Assembly (NCBI GenBank): GCA_002404055.1
Contig: DHIZ01000173.1
Location: 29,807 to 61,047 of the forward strand
Direction: 5' to 3'
DNA from: Chloroflexi bacterium UBA4733
Lineage (GTDB): Bacteria > Chloroflexota > UBA4733
DNA: 31,241 bases
Part shown: in pieces, positions 24,570 to 31,241 of the stretch
Position numbering within the stretch: the stretch's first letter is position 1
Layout of the letters: each line of letters starts with the position of its first letter
Position numbers and translations under genes: made by a program
Notes under the pieces: generated by a model
Seen by the model: the letters and a program-made list of their open reading frames with translations, nothing else
What the model was told of the DNA's origin: nothing
Database searches by the model: none

Positions 24570-25622
24570 ATGCCCTGTAACGAAGGCGACATCAAGAGCA
24601 AGTTTCTAACCATTCGTTGGAGCGACGGAACCGGTGGTTCGCCGGTGGACGACGGCACGCGTCCGCTCCCAGACCCGACAGCCTACTGGGAAAGCCCGGA
24701 CCTCTGGCTCTCCGGCGGCATCGACAAGGCGAAGGCCAAAGTGGGTGTGCCCAACCAGATCTGGGCCCGCGTCTACAACTTCGGCCCCAAGCCCGTGACC
24801 GGCATCAACGTCGAAGTGTGGGTCTGCAACTTTATGCTAGGAGTGAACCCAGCCAGTTCGCTGCCGTCATCCAACCCGGGCAACGCGCCCATGACTGGGT
24901 TTTACCCGGGGACGGTGAATTCCGGGAGTTCGGCCGACATCCAAGTCTCCGGAGCGCCAATGCCCTGTCCCCCCCCTAGCGGCCCGACGACCACCGACTG
25001 GTGTCCGACAGGTGCAGACGCCGGCACCAACGGCGGCCACGTCTGCATGGCCGGCAACTGCTACGGCGACAACAACGATTCCGGGGCATCGTTCACCGGC
25101 ACGGATATGAAGTTCCTTTGTAACTGCCACCACGGCCAGCGCAACATCGCCGTCGTCGCAGTGCCAATGGGGCAGATGCACCACTTCCAGTTCGACATGT
25201 TCGCGGCCAACCCCGAACCGCAGAGAGTGTTGGAAACGGTCGTCACCATGCGGCGGGTGCAGATCGATATCGATAAAGACTTCGATCCGAAGCTGCGCCG
25301 GCTCTTGCTGGATAGCCCGCACGCTGTGGCCGGAGCGACGGCGGAGGCCGTGAATCTGGCGCCTGACCTTGGCGGTGGTCTCCTGCGGCCAGCCACGCTG
25401 TCGCCCGCCCTCATCGGCTTCCGGCGACCGGGCGGTGTTATCGATCCCGGCACGCCGCTGAAGCTGACGTTGCGTCCACATCAGCAGGAGTTGATTGAAG
25501 CGCACGTCCAGTTTTCGCCCCGCGAGCGGCCCGGTTCCGTGCATGCCTTCGATTTGGTCGAGCACGAGACCACCGGCGCCATCGTGGGCGGCGCGCGGCT
25601 GATCACGATCCTGACGCCGTAA
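24570..25622 (+). CDS. Cysteine-rich CARDB/Ig-like protein, putative surface or tip component
   Basis: A 350-residue protein with a strong ribosome site (AGGAAGGAAGGA) and ATG 24570. Residues about 35-90 resemble a CARDB-type Ig-like domain (SPDLWLSGGIDKAKAKVGVPNQIWARVYNFGPKPVTGINVEVWV). A Gly/Pro/Cys-rich insert follows, with Cys at about 86, 133, 145, 159, 164, 184 and 186 plus His187 and His188 (GHVCMAGNCYG, FLCNCHHGQR), suggesting disulphides or a bound metal. The C-terminal third is beta-rich (LKLTLRPHQQELIEAHVQFSP, GAIVGGARLITILTP). There is no signal peptide, so it is probably made in the cytoplasm as a particle part or cargo. A receptor-binding or target-interaction role is likely, but the family is not recognised. 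Confidence 0.7.
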   Translation: MPCNEGDIKSKFLTIRWSDGTGGSPVDDGTRPLPDPTAYWESPDLWLSGGIDKAKAKVGVPNQIWARVYNFGPKPVTGINVEVWVCNFMLGVNPASSLPSSNPGNAPMTGFYPGTVNSGSSADIQVSGAPMPCPPPSGPTTTDWCPTGADAGTNGGHVCMAGNCYGDNNDSGASFTGTDMKFLCNCHHGQRNIAVVAVPMGQMHHFQFDMFAANPEPQRVLETVVTMRRVQIDIDKDFDPKLRRLLLDSPHAVAGATAEAVNLAPDLGGGLLRPATLSPALIGFRRPGGVIDPGTPLKLTLRPHQQELIEAHVQFSPRERPGSVHAFDLVEHETTGAIVGGARLITILTP

Positions 25623-25635
25623 GGCGCAGCGGTCG

Positions 25636-28600
25636 ATGGCGGAGATCAATCAGGATCGGCGCGGCCTGTTTTTCCCCGTGCATCTGCGCTGCACCACAGT
25701 GGCGGACGCCCTTACCGGCGCCGGGCTGGAGGATGCGCTGGCGCGGGCGCTGGGGCGCGCCTTCGCGCACGCCCGCGCGGCCCTGCCGGCGGCGACGGCA
25801 ACCGGCGACTATATCCAGTTGCATCCGCCCTTTTTGACGGCCGGCGACCTCGCGCCCGATCAGGCCGCGGCACTGCTCAGGCGGGTGAGTAGCGCCCTTG
25901 ATCGCGCTGCCCGGGCCCAAAGGTTGCCGCTGCATGCACCGACGATTGCGGAGCGGCCATCCCCGCCCGCACCGGTGCCGATCGATGGGTCCGAGCTCAT
26001 CGATCCGCGCCGCTACGATCCGGGGACGAACAGTTACGACGTGCCGTCGTACGACGGCGGTCGCCGCCAGGTGCCGGTCCGCGCCGTGGCGAACCCGTTT
26101 GCTCAGCTCTTGGCGCGATTCGACCAGACGATCGCGGCGATTGATGCCTTGTTGAGCCGGATGGCGGCGTTGCGCGACCCGAATCAGCACCGTCGCGACG
26201 AACAAGGCAACGTGGAGGCGCTGCGTCGCGGCACCGACTTCGAGCGCAACGTCATCGTCCTGGTGGCCGATGTGGTCAAGGGCCGAACCCGCCCCGAGGA
26301 CATCCCTGCTGGGCAGCGCCGCAGCTATGACCGGGCGGTTGCCCTGTACGCCGAGCCCGGGAAGCGCTTCCCGGTACGCGCCAGTGTCGCCGCGCGGGAG
26401 GCGCAGCTCCTCCGCGGCCAACTGATCCTGGCCATGGTGCGGGCCAGGATCATGGACCTCGATCGCCAGGCGAACGCGGTGACGGATACTCAGGCGCTGC
26501 AGCGCGCCATCGCCCAGGCGGTGGGCGACGCCTCGGCCGGCGGCTCCGACAGCCAGACGGTGCTGCGCGAGACCTACATGGATCTCAGCGCCTACTACCT
26601 CGCGGTGCTCTCCTTGCGCACCAAAGCACGCAGTCTCCTGGAGGCAGTGACCGTTGCCCAGGACCGCGCCCTGGCCCAACTGGCGTTCCTCGACACCTTC
26701 TACGCCGACCCCCAGCGGGTGGTGCTCTACGCGGCAATCCGCTTCGTCCGGGGACGCGTGCCGGAGCTCTGGGAAAACCTGCGCCGCATCGCTCCCGGGC
26801 TGGAAGGTGGGATCGTCATTTTTGATCTCGAAAACACCACTCCTTACGGGCCCAACGAGTTTCCGCGCACGACGCGCCTCGGCGCCTTCAACTGGGCGTT
26901 GACCCATGCGCTCGCCCTGCGCCGGCTGTACGAGCCAATTGGCGATCTGCCGGGCAGCCAGCAGGACGCGCAAGGGGCGCCGACCGCCCAGGTCGGGGCC
27001 CAGATCAGTGCGCTGTTCGACCATCTGCAGGTCGAGATTGCCGTGCTCGCCCTCTGGCAACCGATCGCCGGCCTCTACCAACTGGTCTTCAGTCACCCGC
27101 AGATCGGTCAATCCCTTTTTTCCTTTGGCCGGCCGGAGCGCGAGGACTGGCTCCAGGAGTTGCAACTCCTGGAGCGGGCCTTCGCCACAGAGCTCTCCAC
27201 CTATCCCCACCCCGACATCGCTCAGCGCGTCGACTATTGGGAGCGCCGCGTTAACGCGCTGCTTGGGACGATCGTCAGCGCCGCCCATCGCGCCGACATC
27301 GTGGCCGCGATCATCGAGCAGATCCCGTTTCTCCTGATCGGCGGCGAGATCGCCGCCGGCATCGGCGCCTGGGTACGCCTGGCAACCAGTTCGCGCTGGC
27401 TCGTGGCACTGGCCGAGGGCGCCGCCTTCACCACCTTCAACGCCCTCACCGCGCCACCCGGCGCCCGCCCAACCAGCGCCTTGGGCTGGGCGGGCCAGTT
27501 GGCGCTCAACGTCGGCTGGGCGCGCATCGGCCGGGTGTTGTTCGAGGCAGGCGGCGACCTGGCCGGGAGACTCGGGCAGAGCCGCCGCGCGCTGCTCACC
27601 ATCGGCGCCGGCGTCGTGCTGCCGGGCCTGTCGCTGACCGCCCTCCAGACGCTGGCGCAGGAAATCGAGCGGCGGGCGCGGGGGCAAGGCGGCGAATCGA
27701 GCATCACCGAACTGTTCACCGTCAACCTGATCATGAATGCGCTTGGGCTGCTGGTGAGCGCCGGGATGCCGCGACCGGAACCACCGTCCGGGCCAAGTGG
27801 CGCCATGCTGCGCTACAGCCCCGCCGACTTGGCGCGCCGGACGAGCATCTCCGAGACCGCCGCCGCCGCCTGGCTGGATCTGGCCGGCCGCGCCGACGAG
27901 TTTCAGACGCGCTTCCGGACGCTGGCCGAGGCGGCGCGGCGCGGCACTCTCGACCGCGCCGCCTTCGAGCAACTCCAGCGCGAGGGTCTTGCGCTGGCCG
28001 ATGAGTTGGCCCAGAAGCTGCCGATCCTGGCCGAAGCCCTGGGCACGGGACAGTCTGCCGGCACCATCCAGGCAGCCATCGCCCGCCTGCGGGCCTTGCT
28101 CGCCGGCCTGACCTACACGCCGGGCCAGGCGCCCGTTCTGGCCCTACCAGAGCTCGTGAGCGGCCTGACGCCGGCGCCGAACGGGATCACCTGGCTCTAT
28201 GATCCTGATCGCCCGCCCGCCCGTCTTGCCAACGTGCGCCAGAGTTCTGTCGAGCGAGGCTACAGCGTCCACGACCTCCCCGGTGGCGGTTGGGAAGCGA
28301 CCGACGCCCAGGGGCAGGTCGTGTTGCAGCTCCTGCCGGCGCCCGTTCCGGCCGCCGGGGAACTGCCGCCCTCGCTCGAAGGGGCGGCCAGCAGTCCACA
28401 AGCGGCGGCGGGCTTGACGCAGGTGCGCGCACAAACGGCCGCCCCCCAACTGGAGGCCCAACTGGCGCAGGCGCTGGTCCAGAGCGGCGCCTCGCCGGTA
28501 ACACGGTTGATGCGGATCGTCGGCCGCTTCATTGCACCGGACAATCAGGACGCCTGGCTCGGCCTGAGCACCTATCTGCGCCTGGAGGGCGACCCGGCGC

Positions 28601-29451
28601 TGCTGGCCCGCGTGCTCACCTTCCGGGACTCGCAGAGCCTCGCGCGCGAGAACGCCCTCCACGCCGACACCGTCCTCCGGCAGCTCGCCGCTTGGGACGC
28701 CTCGGCCGTGCGCGGCCTGCACGCGGCCTACCAGATCCGGCGTAACCTCACCACCGAGCGCATCGCCAACCTCTTCGCCAATTTCGAGCCGGAACAGGTG
28801 AAAGGGATCTTCCAGAGCATCGACTTCCTCGCGGCCCGCTCGCGCGGTCTGGGCCACCTGCTCGGCCCGCTGACCAGCGGCAACATCCCCCAGGAACGCG
28901 GCGCGATTGGGGCGCTCACCTCGGGCGTGCAACTCGCCGAGCGCTATCCCGACACAATCATCTCCTTTGAGGAGCCGGTGACCAAACCCTCGGGCGCCGT
29001 CATTCGCATCCAGGACATCAACGTCATTCGCCGGGAGACGATGCGCGTCGCCGGTGAGGTGCGAACCGCGGAGACAACACTGGCCTCGTTCGAGATCAAA
29101 GAAGTGTCCACCGTCAACCTGGGCCGGCGCGCGCCGCATGAGCTGGCGATCGATATCGTGCTCGATGCCCATGCGCGGGCGCAGCGGCCCACGCCGATCG
29201 GCGCCGCCCGCCCCTTCTTCGAGACGTTCCGCTGGCGCATCCGCCGCCTGAACCTGGAGCGCATCGCCGCGTTACGAGCGGGCATCGGCGATGTGCACGA
29301 TCCCCGGATCGAGCAAGCTATGCGCGACATCGTCAAAGACCAGTTGCGCGCGGCGTTCAATGACCCGGCGCTGCAGTCGCTCTCCCCCCAGGAGATCCAG
29401 GGCTACCGCAACGCCTTCGACCATGGCGTACCGTTCGTCGAGTTCTTCTGA
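25636..29451 (+). CDS. Large putative cargo toxin with hydrophobic segments and C-terminal nuclease-like domain
   Basis: A 1271-residue protein ending the operon, 13 nt after the cysteine-rich gene. The N-terminal half is Ala/Arg/Leu-rich and helical. Hydrophobic segments lie near 555-582 (IIEQIPFLLIGGEIAAGIGAWV), 589-606, 652-671 (ALLTIGAGVVLPGLSLTAL) and 692-712, as in the pre-toxin membrane regions of polymorphic toxins. A Pro-rich linker near 918-940 precedes a C-terminal part (about 1060-1271) with a PD-(D/E)XK-like pattern: AERYPD (E1102), RIQDINVIRRE (D1127), SFEIKEV (E1153, K1155), then HELAIDIVLDAH. This is the usual order Glu, Asp, Glu-x-Lys of restriction-endonuclease-fold toxins. 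There is no signal peptide, and no immunity gene follows. A tape-measure role was considered because of the helical bulk, but the position after the fibres and the nuclease motif favour cargo. Confidence 0.78.
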   Translation: MAEINQDRRGLFFPVHLRCTTVADALTGAGLEDALARALGRAFAHARAALPAATATGDYIQLHPPFLTAGDLAPDQAAALLRRVSSALDRAARAQRLPLHAPTIAERPSPPAPVPIDGSELIDPRRYDPGTNSYDVPSYDGGRRQVPVRAVANPFAQLLARFDQTIAAIDALLSRMAALRDPNQHRRDEQGNVEALRRGTDFERNVIVLVADVVKGRTRPEDIPAGQRRSYDRAVALYAEPGKRFPVRASVAAREAQLLRGQLILAMVRARIMDLDRQANAVTDTQALQRAIAQAVGDASAGGSDSQTVLRETYMDLSAYYLAVLSLRTKARSLLEAVTVAQDRALAQLAFLDTFYADPQRVVLYAAIRFVRGRVPELWENLRRIAPGLEGGIVIFDLENTTPYGPNEFPRTTRLGAFNWALTHALALRRLYEPIGDLPGSQQDAQGAPTAQVGAQISALFDHLQVEIAVLALWQPIAGLYQLVFSHPQIGQSLFSFGRPEREDWLQELQLLERAFATELSTYPHPDIAQRVDYWERRVNALLGTIVSAAHRADIVAAIIEQIPFLLIGGEIAAGIGAWVRLATSSRWLVALAEGAAFTTFNALTAPPGARPTSALGWAGQLALNVGWARIGRVLFEAGGDLAGRLGQSRRALLTIGAGVVLPGLSLTALQTLAQEIERRARGQGGESSITELFTVNLIMNALGLLVSAGMPRPEPPSGPSGAMLRYSPADLARRTSISETAAAAWLDLAGRADEFQTRFRTLAEAARRGTLDRAAFEQLQREGLALADELAQKLPILAEALGTGQSAGTIQAAIARLRALLAGLTYTPGQAPVLALPELVSGLTPAPNGITWLYDPDRPPARLANVRQSSVERGYSVHDLPGGGWEATDAQGQVVLQLLPAPVPAAGELPPSLEGAASSPQAAAGLTQVRAQTAAPQLEAQLAQALVQSGASPVTRLMRIVGRFIAPDNQDAWLGLSTYLRLEGDPALLARVLTFRDSQSLARENALHADTVLRQLAAWDASAVRGLHAAYQIRRNLTTERIANLFANFEPEQVKGIFQSIDFLAARSRGLGHLLGPLTSGNIPQERGAIGALTSGVQLAERYPDTIISFEEPVTKPSGAVIRIQDINVIRRETMRVAGEVRTAETTLASFEIKEVSTVNLGRRAPHELAIDIVLDAHARAQRPTPIGAARPFFETFRWRIRRLNLERIAALRAGIGDVHDPRIEQAMRDIVKDQLRAAFNDPALQSLSPQEIQGYRNAFDHGVPFVEFF

Positions 29452-29472
29452 AGAGCGAACCTGAGGCCCTCG

Positions 29473-29590
29473 CTACGGGACGACAGCGCCGCCATCGACG
29501 GCCAGGGCATTACCGGTCACGAAGGTGGCCGCATCGGAGCAGAGCCAGAGGAGGCGGCATGCAATCTGCCGGATGGCCAGCAAGAGCATC
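29473..29590 (-). pseudogene. Short-chain dehydrogenase C-terminal remnant
   Basis: The minus-strand sequence ending at 29473 encodes RQIACRLLWLCSDAATFVTG followed by NALAVDGGAVVP. This is the conserved C-terminus of classical short-chain dehydrogenases/reductases (the 'LxSDxAxFVTGxxxxVDGG' region). The catalytic Tyr-x-x-x-Lys and the Rossmann N-terminus are missing. Sequence between about 29600 and 29735 (LADVLQAALGEASPELLAQP in another frame) is unrelated, so a deletion has joined two fragments. It is a scar, not a working gene. Confidence 0.75.
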
Positions 29591-29738
29591 ACGCGCCACT
29601 GATCGACGCCTTCCGCTATACTCTGCCCTGGCCAGGGCGGGAGCAATCGCCAGGGCCTCCGGCTGAGCCAGGAGCTCGGGCGAGGCTTCGCCGAGCGCAG
29701 CTTGCAGAACATCCGCCAGTTCTACCTTGCCTACCTAA

Positions 29739-29761
29739 TTCCGTCCGCAGTGCGGACGGAA
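29739..29761. promoter_or_regulatory. Perfect palindromic operator (TetR-type shape)
   Basis: TTCCGTCCGC-AGT-GCGGACGGAA is a perfect 10-bp inverted repeat with a 3-bp centre. On the minus strand it lies just after a TATAAT (29780-29775), so it would overlap the start of transcription toward the dehydrogenase scar, as operators of autoregulated TetR-family genes do. No such regulator gene survives in the window. Confidence 0.6.
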
Positions 29762-29780
29762 CTGACTTGGAGCCATTATA

Positions 29781-31202
29781 GGGGTTGTCAAGATACAACT
29801 TCCGGAGTGCGTGGGTGATGGGGTAGGATGGAGGGAAGGATGGGCAGGATGAATAGGGGTGGGAGATGCCAGGACGAGCGGTGCATGTCTGTGGCTGCCC
29901 TAGGTGTCGGCAGTAAGGAGAGCATGCGGATCGGGAGCGGCACCGGCAGATGAACCTGCTGTTGATCCGGCTCGATGAGCAGCAGCGGCGCTGGTATGTG
30001 GCGGCGGAGGCCGAGCGGCTTGGCAATGGGGGCCACGTCTTGCTGGGGCAGATCACCGGGATGGACGACAAGACGATCCGGCGTGGACGCCAAGAACTGG
30101 CGCGGTCGCTGGCCGACCGACCGGTGGAGCGGATTCGGCTGCCTGGCGCCGGGCGTCCAGCGGTGGAACAAAAAAGATGGGGGGCTGCTGCCGGTGCTGG
30201 AGGCGTTGGTGGCGCCGGAGACGGCCGGGGATCCGATGCGGGCGGCGAAGTGGCTGCGGAGCAGCTTGCGGCAGGTGAGCCGGCGACGCGGTGAGGTAGG
30301 TCGGCGCCTCAGTCATCAGGCGGTGGGGCGGCTGTTGCGGTCACGGGACTATCGGCTGCACCAGAACGTCAAGCGGCGGGAGGCGGGGGAAGTCCACCCG
30401 GACCGGGCGGCCCGGTTCGATCACATCACCGCCCAGCGTCAGGCCTGCCAGGAAGCGGGCGTGCCCATCATCAGTGTGGACACCAAGAAGAAGGAACTGA
30501 TCGGCAACTTCAAGAACGCCGGGCAGACCTGGAGCAAGGCGCCGGAGGCGGTCAACGTCCACGACTTCCCCAGTGCTGCCAGTTGGCGCGCCGTCCCCTA
30601 TGGCATCTATGATCTGGCGCGCAACCGGGGCTACGTCTGCGTCGGCTCCTCCGGCGATACCCCAGGATTTGCACGGCCGACCTTCGGTCGTCGGCGCGCC
30701 ATCGCCCGCTGGTGGCAGGAGGAGGGCCGCGTCGCCTACCCCGCCACTGATCGCCTCTTGCTCCTCGCCGATGGCGGCGGCAGCAACGGCTATCGCCCCC
30801 GCGCCTGGAAACAGCAAATCCAGACCGCCTTCTGCGACCGCTTCGGCCTCACGGTCGAGGTCTGTCATTACCCCACCGGCTGCTCCAAGTGGAACCCGAT
30901 TGAACACCGCCTGTTCAGTCAGATCAGCATGAACTGGGCGGGCCGTCCGCTGCACACGCTGGACATTATGCTCGCTTCCCTGCGCGGCGCCACCACCCAG
31001 ACCGGTCGCACCGTCCAGACGGTGCGCCTGACGGGCACGTATTCCCAGGGGCAGAAAGTCTCTCCAGCGATGATGAAGCAACTCACCATCACCCACGACC
31101 CCACCTGCCCATGCTGGAATTACCGCATCCAACCCCGACCGCTCCCCCTCGATCCTGCCCAAACTCACCCGCCAGACCAGGAACTTGTTGCTTGACTGCC
31201 CC
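29781..31202 (+). mobile_element. ISAzo13-type insertion sequence with imperfect terminal repeats
   Basis: The left end (GGGGTTGTCAAGATACAACT, 29781 onward) and the reverse complement of the right end (GGGGCAGTCAAGCAACAAGT, from 31202 inward) agree over GGGG, GTCAAG, ACAA and TTCC, with small gaps. TA flanks both ends (29779-29780 and 31203-31204), consistent with a TA target duplication. The transposase stop lies inside the right repeat. The element landed directly against a TATAAT box on the minus strand. Confidence 0.75.
29950..31195 (+). pseudogene. ISAzo13-family transposase with internal frameshift
   Basis: The first frame (from ATG 29950) encodes the family N-terminus: DEQQRRWYVAAEAERLGNGG, GQITGMDDKTIRRGRQEL, RIRLPGAGRPAVE. 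At the run CAAAAAAG (30169-30176) homology moves to the +1 frame (KKDGGLLPVLEALVAPETAGDP) and continues to 31195, with the DDE core: VPIISVDTKKKELIGNFKN, LLLADGGGSNG, CHYPTGCSKWNPIEHRLFS, and a final CWNYRI. Relatives read VEKKD at this point, so one extra base (C30169 or one A) explains the break. It could be a sequencing error, an inactivating mutation or a +1 slip. The right-hand frame alone has a poor start. Confidence 0.85.
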
Positions 31203-31241
31203 TAAGCAGAATTAACCGAGGCCTGGTCATAAATCGTCAGG

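Noticed and set aside
25603..27972. Long open frame antisense to the cargo gene
   Set aside because: No recognisable domain, and low-complexity Gly/Arg/Gln composition; the plus-strand frame has coherent hydrophobic segments and motifs.
11537..29451. Type VI secretion system
   Set aside because: There is one full-length sheath protein rather than TssB/TssC, a phage-type hub, and no TssJ, TssL, TssM or ClpV.
11537..29451. Ordinary prophage
   Set aside because: No terminase, portal, capsid, integrase or lysis gene lies in the cluster, and it has its own SARP promoter.
29775..29791. Hybrid promoter from TTGACA in the IS end and TATAAT outside it
   Set aside because: The two hexamers are only 5 nt apart on the minus strand, far from the required 16-18.
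1..31241. CRISPR arrays and rRNA genes
   Set aside because: No regularly spaced repeat-spacer pattern and no rRNA-like sequence was seen; the only regular repeats are the four heptamers at 11391-11431.

Overview
The window is high-GC bacterial DNA with features that suit a Chloroflexota (Chloroflexi) chromosome: proline-rich lipoproteins with twin-arginine-like leaders, an ECF sigma factor followed by a coupled partner gene, a small SARP-type regulator with a short companion gene, and NF041680-type and ISAzo13-type transposases. The taxon is inferred from this style, because no rRNA or intact marker gene is present.

Left part (1-10550), accessory genes and scars. An ECF sigma factor is translationally coupled to a partner gene cut by the window edge. 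Divergent from it is a compact solute-binding-like lipoprotein followed by a zinc-finger membrane protein that is split by a frameshift. A second, frameshifted paralogue of the lipoprotein lies on the other strand. Two small lipoproteins follow. The gene-poor stretch 5420-6540 carries an exact tRNA-Thr 3' half without its 5' half, which looks like an old attachment site, and a long hairpin. A decayed transposase, a SAM methyltransferase with a near-consensus promoter, and a phosphoesterase of the phospholipase C/acid phosphatase type complete this part.

Central and right part (10552-29451), the main system. A SARP/BTAD regulator is followed by four direct repeats of AGACGCT at 11, 11 and 12 bp spacing, ending 7 bp before a -10-like TATACC. 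This is the textbook geometry of a SARP-activated promoter. It leads into about 18 kb of collinear, tightly packed, often overlapping genes for a contractile injection system: short regulator-proximal protein, possible tail-end protein, sheath with an inserted Ig/Fn3-like domain, tube, small tape-measure-motif protein, two small baseplate proteins, hub/spike, PAAR tip, gp25 wedge, baseplate J, a 1327-residue gpI-like protein carrying LamG, duplicated M15/hedgehog-like modules and a YVTN beta-propeller, a tail accessory protein, a cysteine-rich CARDB-like protein, and a 1271-residue protein. The last has hydrophobic segments and a C-terminal PD-(D/E)XK-like nuclease motif, and is the likely cargo toxin. 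No capsid, terminase or T6SS membrane genes are present, so an extracellular or cytoplasmic contractile injection system (eCIS-like) is the best reading. No AAA+ ATPase, LysM baseplate protein or conventional long tape measure is visible.

Right edge (29452-31241). The operon runs up to the scar of a short-chain dehydrogenase gene with its palindromic operator. The promoter of that scar is interrupted by an ISAzo13-type insertion sequence (29781-31202) with recognisable imperfect terminal inverted repeats and a frameshifted transposase.

A working model: the SARP switches on one long transcript from about position 11450; sheath, tube and baseplate assemble into a contractile particle; the gpI-fused adhesive modules and the cysteine-rich protein act in target recognition; and the nuclease-tipped protein is delivered. 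Twin hairpins at 24484-24528 may lower expression of the last two genes relative to the structural genes.
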